Part shown: one piece after another, positions 27,192 through 35,386 of the stretch | Numbering within the stretch: the first letter of the stretch is position 1 | Layout of the letters: each line of letters opens with the position of its first letter | Program-made: the position numbers and the translations under genes | From: Vibrio agarivorans | GTDB lineage: Bacteria; Pseudomonadota; Gammaproteobacteria; Enterobacterales; Vibrionaceae | Assembly (NCBI RefSeq): GCF_030409635.1 | Contig: NZ_JAUFQF010000002.1 | Span: 248,001-312,000, forward strand | Direction: 5' to 3' | DNA: 64,000 nucleotides | Notes under the pieces: generated by a model | Told to the model about the DNA's origin: nothing | What the model saw: only the letters and a program-made list of their open reading frames with translations | The model's database searches: none

Positions 27192-28097
27192 ATGCATAAC
27201 TTACTTACATGGTTTCCAAAATTATTTCTCTTACTTATCATTTTTTCATCGAGCACCAATGCAAGTCTACTCGACACACCATCAACACATTGGACTCAAC
27301 TTGGTGATAGTGGCACATGGGTTATTCGAGCAAAAAATGATTCTGTGGGTGTTGAATTTGAAAGCTATCATATTCTAGCCGTTAGTCGAGTTGGCGAGCA
27401 TATCGCATTAGGAGAGTTATTCTATCCATCATTTTCTGAGTGTTACCCAGCTAGACCAGGAGTTCTTGCCAGTGGAAATCGTAGTATGAATGATGCAGAA
27501 GTGCAGGTAGAAACACACTGCGTAGCAGATGCACTCGCAGCCACTGACTTAATATCACCGAAAGAAGCCGAGGAAGCCATAAAGCCACTACTGAATGGCC
27601 GTGAAGTCGTATTCAATTCTTGGGTTTATAGTTCAAATGGTTTTGATAATGTAGCAAAGCATCTTTTCTCTTCCCCAACAGAGCTTACACATTGGCATGA
27701 GTATCAAAACATGTCATACGCGTATACTGACCAAAATGGTTTTCGACTACTCGCTGGGATTGGGTTTAACGATAACAATGATAAGGACATTTTGTTTACC
27801 GCTGTAGGAGATGACACTGTTTGTTCAACAGAACACTCTGGTAGCATCATGGTCTTTCTTTTCAACTCACAACCTATTCAAGTTAAATATGAATGCAGTA
27901 ACAATGAAGGAGTACGGTACTTGAATTTTTCACCTCATACATACGATGGATTTGACTTCGTTATTAAAGCCTTAACAAAGGCATCGGGATCTGTAAGAGT
28001 AGAAAGTGATTCAAGATTACCAAATTCACATTGGAAATCAGAGATTAGTGCCATTGGCTTTACTAAGCATTGGAACAGCACAAGAAAAGCACTCTAG
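27192..28097 (+). CDS. Secreted hypothetical protein of the RT island
   Basis: A 301-residue protein with a signal peptide (MHNLLTWFPKLFLLLIIFSS, cleavage after STNA). The mature part is hydrophilic, has six cysteines suited to disulfides (ECYPARP, THCVAD, DTVCSTEH, KYECSNNE) and no membrane segment. No domain is recognised. The AT-rich composition matches the RT and unknown genes, not the flanking core. It is the last gene before the right-hand 47-bp repeat. It is exported, so it is unlikely to be a cytoplasmic retron effector and may simply be cargo. Confidence 0.7.
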   Translation: MHNLLTWFPKLFLLLIIFSSSTNASLLDTPSTHWTQLGDSGTWVIRAKNDSVGVEFESYHILAVSRVGEHIALGELFYPSFSECYPARPGVLASGNRSMNDAEVQVETHCVADALAATDLISPKEAEEAIKPLLNGREVVFNSWVYSSNGFDNVAKHLFSSPTELTHWHEYQNMSYAYTDQNGFRLLAGIGFNDNNDKDILFTAVGDDTVCSTEHSGSIMVFLFNSQPIQVKYECSNNEGVRYLNFSPHTYDGFDFVIKALTKASGSVRVESDSRLPNSHWKSEISAIGFTKHWNSTRKAL

Positions 28098-28163
28098 TTA
28101 TTACCTTAAGCTGTCAAATCAACCTAAATCGATTCGTCTTCCACGCCAACGGATCAATAAAGA

Positions 28164-28210
28164 TTGGGGTCAGAGTCAATTTGAGGGAATTGGCTTTGAC
28201 CCCATTTCTT
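28164..28210. repeat. 47-bp hairpin repeat, copy 3 (right edge of RT island)
   Basis: Same as the copy at 24696 except C to T in the right arm (GGCTTTGACCCC), which keeps pairing through G-U. It ends exactly at the stop codon of the minus-strand porin pseudogene. Direct orientation relative to copy 2, as expected for ends of an inserted or excisable segment. Confidence 0.85.
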
Positions 28211-29204
28211 TAAATAAACACCCGAGCCCTAACCCCAAACACCCAAGCACTGCTCTCTCCTGAAAATGCGGGATCTTTGATGTATTGAATATCAGGGGTG
28301 ATCTGTAAGTGATCGCCGAACTGCATGTTGTAGTAGAGCTCTGTTGTCCACTGCTCGTCACCGCCGAAGGCTTCATTGTTTGTCTCGGCGTAGTTGATAG
28401 CAAAACCTAGGTTGTTGGTAGGTTTCCCTAAGCCGAAATAACCAAAGCCGACACTAATGGAGGTGTCGTAGAGTGCAACATCTCCCTCTGAAAAACCACC
28501 GCGAATAAATGGCATTAACTGCTCAGTGGCGAAATAGCTGGCAGAGAAGTTGATGCCTTTACCGCCTTCTCCTGCAGCGTTGCTGTGACGCGTATTTTCA
28601 CCGAAATCCCATAGGGTAATATGGATGTTGTCGGTGTAGATTTGCTCTTGTGAGGCCGTCCAGCCGATCTCTAGTGTGGTGAAGAATTCACTTTCATCAA
28701 ATAGGGTATTGAAGCCGTCAAAAATGTCATCAGATTGCCCATTTTCATCGGCGAACCCCGCAACGACATAGTAGTTGTCAGTTAACATATGACCGGCTGA
28801 AAGTGCCAGTATGCCATCATCTGGCAAACCCATAGCCCCAGAACCAGTTGAGAAGGCTAGGTTGCTAAAACCTGACCACGGACTGGCTAGAGCATACGTA
28901 TCGATATAATCTGTGACATCTTGCCAACCCGCGATAAGAGAGGTTTTACCGTTATTGAATTTAAGCTTCCAGTGTAGGTTGGTGACCCTAAAACCTTGGT
29001 CGCTATAGGCAGAGCCTATCATGCCCACATAGCCAATCTGATGCTATTTTCGGCTAGCGACTCACGCCAGCTTTTTTGTGGCGAATTTTGTTGGGCAATC
29101 GTGTTATCTACAGAGTCTGGGCTTTCAAAGTTCGCCGCCAAGATCGGGCCAGCCGCTGACGCCGCGAAGATCATAATGTGTAAATTTGATGGTTTGAGGT
29201 TCAT
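28210..29204 (-). pseudogene. Carbohydrate-porin gene with internal deletion and frame change
   Basis: The 5' part (29204-29019) gives a signal peptide and mature start (LHIMIFAASAAGPILAANFE, then QKSWRESLAEN) and stops at TGA. The 3' part (open from about 29049 to 28210) gives IGYVGMIGSAYSDQGFRVTN, LHWKLKFNNGKTSLIAGWQD, TALEIGWTASQ-like strands and ends WVFGVRARVFI, a barrel-type C-terminus. OprB-like porins of this type usually carry a stretch of barrel (several tens of residues) between these two blocks, so a deletion that is not a multiple of three is likely, with the junction near 29020-29050. No functional protein is expected. Confidence 0.75.
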
Positions 29205-29355
29205 TGTCTGCTCTTGGAATCAAATGGATGGGTGGAGTGTAAATGCCATTAAATGAAACTAATGGCCACTTGATGACAGGAGCGGAAGGGAAGCGGATAT
29301 TTGAAATGCCTAACTAGAGTTTAGATATGAGCTAATGTCTCAAAGCTTGAGTAAA

Positions 29356-29766
29356 TTACTGCACTCGCCCACGAAGTGACTTAGTTTGCGCTTTGCGCTT
29401 TTTCGCATCGACTCGGCGCTTTTGTGATGCTCGTGTTGGCTTTGTTGGCCTGCGTTTTTTCTGCACTACCATAGCGGACACAATCAGATCTTTGAGGCGA
29501 TTGAGAGCATCTTCTTTATTCTGCTCTTGCGTGCGATATTGCTGTGCTTTGATGATGATTACACCTTCTTTGGTTATGCGTGAATCCGATAACGACAATA
29601 GTCGCTCTTTGTAGATGTCAGGCAGCGCCGAGCGCTTGATATCAAAACGTAGGTGTATTGCGCTTGATACTTTATTTACATTCTGTCCACCCGCGCCCAT
29701 TGCCCTTATGGCTGAGAGTTCAATTTCCCATTCGGCAATGGTAACGGTGTTGGATATTTGCAGCAT
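29356..29766 (-). CDS. arfB: ArfB (YaeJ) ribosome-rescue peptidyl-tRNA hydrolase
   Basis: A 136-residue class I release-factor-like protein that frees stalled ribosomes without a stop codon. The catalytic GGQ lies at residues 26-28 in AIRAMGAGGQNVNKVSSAIH. The C-terminal tail is very basic (KKRRPTKPTRASQKRRVDAK), the part that enters the empty mRNA channel. The length agrees with E. coli ArfB (140). Monocistronic, transcribed towards the porin remnant. Confidence 0.93.
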   Translation of the reverse strand: MLQISNTVTIAEWEIELSAIRAMGAGGQNVNKVSSAIHLRFDIKRSALPDIYKERLLSLSDSRITKEGVIIIKAQQYRTQEQNKEDALNRLKDLIVSAMVVQKKRRPTKPTRASQKRRVDAKKRKAQTKSLRGRVQ

Positions 29767-29882
29767 GGGTAGTCTCGTTTTAGTAGTTTGAAGGGATTTT
29801 AGAGGAGATATGTGGGCTTGGCTATGGTTTAGCCGGTGACTTTGATTTAGGTTGATAGAGTTTATCCAACAGGGAGAGTGTG

Positions 29883-30674
29883 ATGGAACTTGATATTTAT
29901 GTGGTGGATGCGTTTACTAGCCAGCAGTTTTGTGGGAATTCAGCGGCGGTAGTGCCTGTAGAAGAGTGGCTTGATGAGAGCCTAATGCAAAGCATCGCGG
30001 CAGAGAACAACCTCTCTGAGACAGCGTTTATCAAGGCGATATCAGAAAATCACTACCATATTCGATGGTTCTCACCACTCACTGAGATTGATTTTTGTGG
30101 TCATGCCACTCTTGCTGCATCTTATGTTTTATTCAACCAGATAGGGGTGAGTGGCGTTCTACGTTACTCAACTGGAGAAGTCGGTGATCTGGAAGTCAAA
30201 ATGACATCCGATGGTCAGATTGAGATGAGCTTCCCTAACCAAATGCCAAAAGAACTACCTGTAGTGCCTCAGGCTCTGTTGCAAGGGCTTTCAATTCAAC
30301 CGATTCAAATATTGAAAAACCGCCAAGCGTATTTTGCTGTATTACCGTCAGCGCAAGACGTTTTAAATGTTAAATATGAGAGCGAAAAACTCAAACAGCT
30401 AGCGCCTTTTGATGTAGTGGTAACTGCTGCATCAGAGCAATATGATTTTGTCTCTCGTTATTTTTGGCCAGCAAATGGCGGTGACGAAGATCCTGTAACG
30501 GGCTCTATTCATTCTGGTCTTGCACCATATTGGGCGAAACAATTCAATCGAACACATTTAGTGGCTTATCAAGCCTCTCAGCGAGGCGGTTTGCTGCACT
30601 GTTGTGTCGAGGGTGAGCGGGTAATGGTCTCTGGTCGTGGTGTGTTATACCTCAAAGGACGATTGTTTGTGTGA
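29883..30674 (+). CDS. PhzF-family isomerase/epimerase-like protein
   Basis: A 263-residue protein of the PhzF/diaminopimelate-epimerase fold. Seen: IYVVDAFTSQQFCGNSAAVV at the N-terminus, NNLSETAFI with the catalytic-type Glu near residue 46, the motif IDFCGHATLAASYVL, and GGDEDPVTGSIHSGLAPYW with the second active-site region. Family members isomerise small hydroxy acids; the substrate here is unknown. ATG 29883 follows AGGGAGAG; the GTG one codon earlier is not needed. No phenazine genes are near, so it is a housekeeping paralogue. Confidence 0.9.
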   Translation: MELDIYVVDAFTSQQFCGNSAAVVPVEEWLDESLMQSIAAENNLSETAFIKAISENHYHIRWFSPLTEIDFCGHATLAASYVLFNQIGVSGVLRYSTGEVGDLEVKMTSDGQIEMSFPNQMPKELPVVPQALLQGLSIQPIQILKNRQAYFAVLPSAQDVLNVKYESEKLKQLAPFDVVVTAASEQYDFVSRYFWPANGGDEDPVTGSIHSGLAPYWAKQFNRTHLVAYQASQRGGLLHCCVEGERVMVSGRGVLYLKGRLFV

Positions 30675-30796
30675 GTGAAGGTTTGGTTTAAGTTATTGAT
30701 ATATAATAACTGTCGTTATGGTGTCAGATAAACGTCGTTCATATTAATCGAGTCTTTGGCTAGATTTAAATACAGAAAAGCAGAAAGGATTCAAAG

Positions 30797-31263
30797 ATGA
30801 TTATTAGAAAATTACGCTTAAAACGAGGTTGGACTCAAGAGCAGTTAGCAGAGTTAAGTGGCTTGAGTATTCGCACAGTTCAACGTATCGAACGTGGGCA
30901 AAACCAGGTTTAGAATCGCTTAAATCTTTGGCTGCTGTATTTGAAACCACCGTTGCTGAGTTACAGCAGGAGCCGATAATGCAAGACGATATCAATATTA
31001 CCCAACAAGAGCGCGAGGTGATTGATCATGTGCGCGCGATTAAAGGATTTTACTCTCACGCCATCACCTATGTTTTTGTGATAGCACTATTATTTGTCAT
31101 CAATTTTATTAGCTATTCAGGTTATATCTGGGCTTGGTGGCCAGCACTCGGTTGGGGTATTGGCTTATTGAGTCATGGAGTGAATACGTTTGAAGTGTTT
31201 AACTTCTTTGGCCCGAAGTGGGAAAAGCGTCAAATAGAAAAGCGTTTGGGGAGAAAGCTATAA
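30797..31263 (+). pseudogene. XRE regulator with C-terminal 2TM domain, frameshifted
   Basis: The first frame (30797-30912) encodes an XRE helix-turn-helix: MIIRKLRLKRGWTQEQLAEL, SGLSIRTVQRIERGQ, then a premature TAG. The second frame continues PGLESLKSLAAVFETTVAEL and a two-helix membrane domain (GFYSHAITYVFVIALLFVIN, WAWWPALGWGIGLLSHGVN) ending KWEKRQIEKRLGRKL. The join is at four A (30900-30903); five would give an intact 155-residue protein. AAAGGA precedes the ATG. Either a fresh pseudogene or a sequencing error. Confidence 0.82.
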
Positions 31264-31320
31264 ATATTGAAAAGAGCTGCTATCTTTTAATTACGCATGC
31301 AAGCTATTAAAGGTAGGTAT

Positions 31321-31746
31321 ATGAACAAACTCATCTTGGCAGTAGGAATGGTTGTCGCTTTAGCGGGCTGTGAAGACTCAGCAAAAGCGATTGATGAAGC
31401 GAAAGACTCAGCCTCTCAACTTGTCGGTGACATGCAAGAGAAGATTGAGTCATTTGATATGGAAAGCCTTAACTTAGAGCAGTTCGGCGGTGCCGGAGAG
31501 CAAGTCCAAGCGCTCGCCGATTCGGTGCAAGAAGTGTTGAATACTGATTTCACTGATATGTCGGCTGTGACAGCTGTGAAAGACAAGCTTGCGAATGCCT
31601 ACAGCTGTTTAGTTGGAGCTTCGTCTGATGTCACAGCGCAACAGGTGATCGAAAAACTCCTTTCATCAATCAACAACGAAGAAGCAGTAGAAGTGATTGA
31701 AGAGGGCGTTGAGCAGGGCGCTGATGCTGAGCAGTGTAGTATGTAG
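31321..31746 (+). CDS. Small acidic lipoprotein
   Basis: A 141-residue protein with a lipoprotein signal: MNKLILAVGMVVALAGCEDS, lipobox LAGC. The mature part is strongly acidic and helical, rich in Gln, Glu and Asp, with two cysteines (NAYSCLVGAS and EQCSM). ATG 31321 follows AAAGGTAGG and starts the signal peptide; the ATG at 31297 lies before that site. I do not recognise the family. Likely in the inner leaflet of the outer membrane or in the periplasm (Glu-Asp after Cys may favour inner-membrane retention). Own terminator at 31776. Confidence 0.78.
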   Translation: MNKLILAVGMVVALAGCEDSAKAIDEAKDSASQLVGDMQEKIESFDMESLNLEQFGGAGEQVQALADSVQEVLNTDFTDMSAVTAVKDKLANAYSCLVGASSDVTAQQVIEKLLSSINNEEAVEVIEEGVEQGADAEQCSM

Positions 31747-31775
31747 TTTTTGCTAGCCGCAGTTTTAAAATAAAA

Positions 31776-31806
31776 ATAGGTGCGCCTTTGGGTAGCACCT
31801 TTTTTG
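31776..31806 (+). terminator. Intrinsic terminator after the lipoprotein gene
   Basis: AGGTGC (31778-31783) and GCACCT (31795-31800) followed by six T. Confidence 0.75.
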
Positions 31807-31885
31807 TACTTATAAACATGAACTTATTGTCGACGGTAAGCGTAGTAGGAGCTGAGAAAGACAAAGATTAGGTAGTGAGCAAAGT

Positions 31886-32131
31886 ATGACAGATGACGAA
31901 CAGTCACGAGTAATTGAGATGGCATGGGAAGACCGAACTCCGTTTGAGGCGATTTATGCACAGTTTGGTCTAAGCGAAAGTCAAGTAATCCAATTGATGA
32001 GGCGTAGTCTAAAACCTCGGAGTTTCAAATTGTGGCGTCAGCGAGTAAGTGGAAGAAAGACCAAACATCTTATTCTGCGCTCACCTAGCGTTGAAAGAGG
32101 CTACTGTCCCACGCAATATAAGCAGCGGTGA
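31886..32131 (+). CDS. DUF2805 / TIGR03643 small protein
   Basis: An 81-residue protein with the family core IEMAWEDRTPFEAIYAQFGL, SESQVIQLMRRSLKPRSFKLW and RQRVSGRKTKH. The order looks like a helix-turn-helix (MAWEDRTPFEAI...LSESQVIQLMR), and the basic region after it suggests nucleic-acid binding. Function is not established; the family often sits beside cryptochrome or Trp-rich genes, as here with the TIGR02450 gene 3 bp downstream. The C-terminal tail (ILRSPSVERGYCPTQYKQR) is less conserved. Confidence 0.85.
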   Translation: MTDDEQSRVIEMAWEDRTPFEAIYAQFGLSESQVIQLMRRSLKPRSFKLWRQRVSGRKTKHLILRSPSVERGYCPTQYKQR

Positions 32132-32134
32132 TGT

Positions 32135-32350
32135 ATGAATAGAGTCAACCCGAAAAAACTGCTCAACAGCAAATGGACAGCCGTCGCTCCTGTAAAGCGC
32201 GAGAAGCATTTTATGGTCTCAGAGGTTGAGTTTGACGATGATGGGGCGGTGATCCACTGCCTTATTGAAGCGGTGATAACCGACAACGAATATGAGATAG
32301 ACTGGCGAGACCTGAAAGACTCACACACCTGGAAGCAGGGTTGGAAATAG
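32135..32350 (+). CDS. TIGR02450-type Trp-rich small protein
   Basis: A 71-residue protein: NRVNPKKLLNSKWTAVAPVK at the start and EYEIDWRDLKDSHTWKQGWK at the end, the hallmarks of the conserved Trp-rich TIGR02450 family, of unknown function. It begins 3 bases after the DUF2805 stop codon, so the two are probably co-translated. The family is often found with DUF2805 and photolyase/cryptochrome genes, but here the photolyase is 27 kb away. Confidence 0.88.
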   Translation: MNRVNPKKLLNSKWTAVAPVKREKHFMVSEVEFDDDGAVIHCLIEAVITDNEYEIDWRDLKDSHTWKQGWK

Positions 32351-32368
32351 GGAAAGCTAGGCTTTCCC
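32350..32368. terminator. Hairpin between convergent genes
   Basis: GGGAAAGC (32350-32357), loop TAG, GCTTTCCC (32361-32368). Perfect 8-bp stem overlapping the end of the Trp-rich gene; no T-run, so a weak terminator or stability hairpin for both convergent genes. Confidence 0.45.
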
Positions 32369-32379
32369 CAGACCCTGTT

Positions 32380-35193
32380 CTATTTTGGTATGCTCGCTTC
32401 GTCAATCAAATAGAGAATCGATTGATAAGGCACACCGCTATGATGAGATAAGCCGATCTCACAAGTACGGCTGTTGCTAAAACCCCGACGAACATGATTT
32501 GGAACTTGCGCTTTAAGAGGCGCAAGGGCGTTACGATTGAGCTCTGGTGTGGTAAAACCTTTGTCTCCTGCCCAACCACAGCATTCAATATGTTCAGGCA
32601 CAATTACATTGCTGGCGCATTGATTGGCGACCATCAGCATATCGTTGACCAACCCCATTTTGCGAGCGCTGCAAGTAATGTGTAGCATAATGCTTTCATC
32701 TATTGGTGACAGTGAAAGTTCAGACAACAGAAAACGACTCACAAAGCCGACGGGTTCATAGATGGATAGTGGCTGAGTAAAGTGCTCTTTTGAGCGTTTA
32801 CTGCATGGACTGGTGTCCATCAGGATAGGGTGTTTTCCCCGTTCACTGGCTTGCCAAAGTTGCCGCTCTAGTTGCTTTGATTTAGTTTGCGCGATGTCCA
32901 CCATTCCCTTGCTGTCATAAGGCATACCACAACATAGGTCGGATAACGGCTCGGGAATAATAACGCGATACCCCGCTTTATCAAGCAGCGAAAGCGTCAC
33001 CTCAGTGAGTGAACGCTGGTCTTGAGCGTCACGCTGTTGTCCCATATTGCGACTTGCGCACGAGGGCATGTAAACCACCGTTTTGGCTGTATGTGCTAGG
33101 TGGTTTGCTGTCAGTTGATGATCGTTGGCTTGTGGTGTTTCTTTCAGCCACAAAGGTGTTCGCTCACCGGTCCACTTTCTTAACCCATTAATAGCGGTGT
33201 CCATACGTTTATCACCGATTAATTGGGTTGTCATACTATTAATCTTGAGTCCGACCTTTACTAACTTGGTGGTGGTGGCAAAGTGCTTGGCTGTCCAGCG
33301 AGCGATCGGTTGATAGCGTTGATATTGGCTTTGGCGTAGTTGCTTGATGAGATCGCCGGTGTTAATGCCAACAGGGCAGCGTTCAGCACATAAGCCAGTG
33401 GCGGCACAGGTGTCTATGCCCTGATATTTAAAGGCTTCTTCGAGCTCTTGTGTATTCTCATTGTGTCGTTGGCGTTCACACAGCTCACGATAAAGTACGA
33501 TACGTTGGCGTGGTGTTAGGGTAAGCCCTTTCGACGGACACACAGGCTCACAGAAGCCACACTCGATGCAACGGTCAACTATGTCATCCGCCTGTGGCAT
33601 CGGCTTGAGGTTCTTTAAATGCGCTTGTTGATCGGCATTGATAATGACTCCCGGGTTGAGCAGCCCCTGAGGGTCAAAGATCTGTTTGATCTGCTGCATG
33701 AGCCTGTAGCCATCTTCTCCCCACTCTAGCTCAACATAGGGTGACATATTACGCCCAGTGCCATGCTCTGCTTTGAGAGAACCTTGATATTTGCCTGCGA
33801 CAAGCTCGGCAATATCATCCATGAATCCGCCGTAGCGTGAGACTTCTTGTGGTGATTCAAAACCTTGGGTGAAGACAAAATGCAAGTTACCTTCAAGCGC
33901 ATGGCCAAATATGATGGCCTCGTTATAGTGGTATTTCTTAAACAGGTTCTGTAAATCACGCACCCCTTCAGCCAGATGCTCTACGGGAAACGCCACATCC
34001 TCAATGATCACGGTAGTTCCTACCTCACGAACCGCTCCTACAGCAGGGAACATCCCCTTGCGAATGCCCCATAAGGTTGCCACCACATCTGGTGCTTGGG
34101 TAAAGGCTACCGATTCAATAATGCTGTATTGTGCCAGTATGGCTTCAACCTGTGCGCGTTTCGAGGCCAACTCTATTTCATCACTGGCGTGCACTTCAAT
34201 GAGCAGTGCTGAGGCATCAAGAGTTAACTGTGGCATAAAGCCAGGCATACCGGGTTTATCGGCCACTGAACGCAGTGCTCGGCCATCCATCATTTCAACG
34301 GCAGCAACTGGGCTGTTCGCTAACTGACTGACCGCTTTAGAAGCGGTTTCAATATCGGCGAATACCACCAGAGTGCTGGCCTTTTGGCTGTACTCTATAA
34401 CCGTGTTGTAGGTGACTTCGGCGATAAAACCTAGCGTACCTTCTGAGCCAATCATGAGATGTGCCAGGATATCAATCGGATCGTGATAATCCACCAATGC
34501 ATTCAGAGCGTAGCCTGTGGTGTTTTTGAGGCGATATTTGTGCTCAATGCGTTGTTTTAGCTCGTCATTGTGTGCCACTTCATGATGCAAACAACAGAGA
34601 GCATCGAGCATGCTCGCGTGGCTTTGACGAAAGCGAGTAATACTCCGCTCGTCTGAGGTATCTAGAAACGTTCCATCGTGCAGTACCACTTTCATCGCAG
34701 CAATAGTGTGGTAGGAATTTTGCGCTGTACCACAGCACATGCCACTGGCGTTGTTAGCGGCAATGCCGCCAATTTTACAGGTGTTGATAGAGGCCGGGTC
34801 GGGTCCAATTTTACGTTGATAAGGTGCTAAGTATTTGTTGGCATCCGCGCCGATCACCCCTGGTTGTAGACGAATTTGCGTGCCGCTTTCGATGACTTCG
34901 TGGTGTCGCCAATCATCAGTTAAGGTAATCAATACTGAGTCAGAGACTGCTTGACCAGAGAGGCTTGTCCCTGCGGCTCGAAAGGTATAGGCAACCCCGA
35001 ACTCGTTACACAATTGGAGGGTAAAAATCACCTCTTCTAAGCAGGCTAGGCGCACAATCAGTTGAGGGATCAGGCGATAAAAACTGGCATCAGTACCATA
35101 TGCCATGCGTAGATGGGGATCGGTAATGATGCGGTCTTCAGGGAGTTTTTGATTGAGCTGTGTGGCGAGCTTGTGATAAATCGCGCTGTTCAT
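32380..35193 (-). CDS. D-lactate / D-2-hydroxyacid dehydrogenase, FAD and Fe-S
   Basis: A 937-residue membrane-associated respiratory enzyme. The N-terminal half is a FAD-linked oxidase: TFRAAGTSLSGQAVSDSVLI and KIGGIAANNASGMCCGTAQN bind FAD, and the oxidase C domain carries HALEGNLHFVF. Next come two 4Fe-4S motifs (CIECGFCEPVCP and CAATGLCAERCPVG), then two cysteine-rich CCG domains (SDLCCGMPYDSKG and ECCGWAGDKGF). This matches the Dld-II / YdiJ class that oxidises D-lactate or related acids into the quinone pool. Monocistronic, minus strand. The substrate is inferred from the family. Confidence 0.88.
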   Translation of the reverse strand: MNSAIYHKLATQLNQKLPEDRIITDPHLRMAYGTDASFYRLIPQLIVRLACLEEVIFTLQLCNEFGVAYTFRAAGTSLSGQAVSDSVLITLTDDWRHHEVIESGTQIRLQPGVIGADANKYLAPYQRKIGPDPASINTCKIGGIAANNASGMCCGTAQNSYHTIAAMKVVLHDGTFLDTSDERSITRFRQSHASMLDALCCLHHEVAHNDELKQRIEHKYRLKNTTGYALNALVDYHDPIDILAHLMIGSEGTLGFIAEVTYNTVIEYSQKASTLVVFADIETASKAVSQLANSPVAAVEMMDGRALRSVADKPGMPGFMPQLTLDASALLIEVHASDEIELASKRAQVEAILAQYSIIESVAFTQAPDVVATLWGIRKGMFPAVGAVREVGTTVIIEDVAFPVEHLAEGVRDLQNLFKKYHYNEAIIFGHALEGNLHFVFTQGFESPQEVSRYGGFMDDIAELVAGKYQGSLKAEHGTGRNMSPYVELEWGEDGYRLMQQIKQIFDPQGLLNPGVIINADQQAHLKNLKPMPQADDIVDRCIECGFCEPVCPSKGLTLTPRQRIVLYRELCERQRHNENTQELEEAFKYQGIDTCAATGLCAERCPVGINTGDLIKQLRQSQYQRYQPIARWTAKHFATTTKLVKVGLKINSMTTQLIGDKRMDTAINGLRKWTGERTPLWLKETPQANDHQLTANHLAHTAKTVVYMPSCASRNMGQQRDAQDQRSLTEVTLSLLDKAGYRVIIPEPLSDLCCGMPYDSKGMVDIAQTKSKQLERQLWQASERGKHPILMDTSPCSKRSKEHFTQPLSIYEPVGFVSRFLLSELSLSPIDESIMLHITCSARKMGLVNDMLMVANQCASNVIVPEHIECCGWAGDKGFTTPELNRNALAPLKAQVPNHVRRGFSNSRTCEIGLSHHSGVPYQSILYLIDEASIPK

Positions 35194-35349
35194 AAACCTT
35201 CCTCGTGCTTTTCCCTTCGCTTGGTTGAGATATGGGGTTTTGCGACTGTGTTATACCTTTATTTAAGTAAGGTATCGGATTATGAGGGTATTTGATTTGC
35301 GCTAAGTCTCACCTTGAGGTGTGCTTCGACTAATGTCTATAGGTGACTA

Positions 35350-35375
35350 GGTGAATGAGGTTGAAGTCATTCACC
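35350..35375. terminator. Hairpin behind the Lap operon
   Basis: GGTGAATGA (35350-35358) and TCATTCACC (35367-35375) pair perfectly around GGTTGAAG. No T-run, but it is the only strong hairpin after lapB. Confidence 0.45.
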
Positions 35376-35386
35376 CAGTATAGATT

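Noticed and set aside
28006..28263. 85-codon + strand frame across the right-hand repeat
   Set aside because: Made of the tail of the secreted gene in another frame plus the hairpin repeat.
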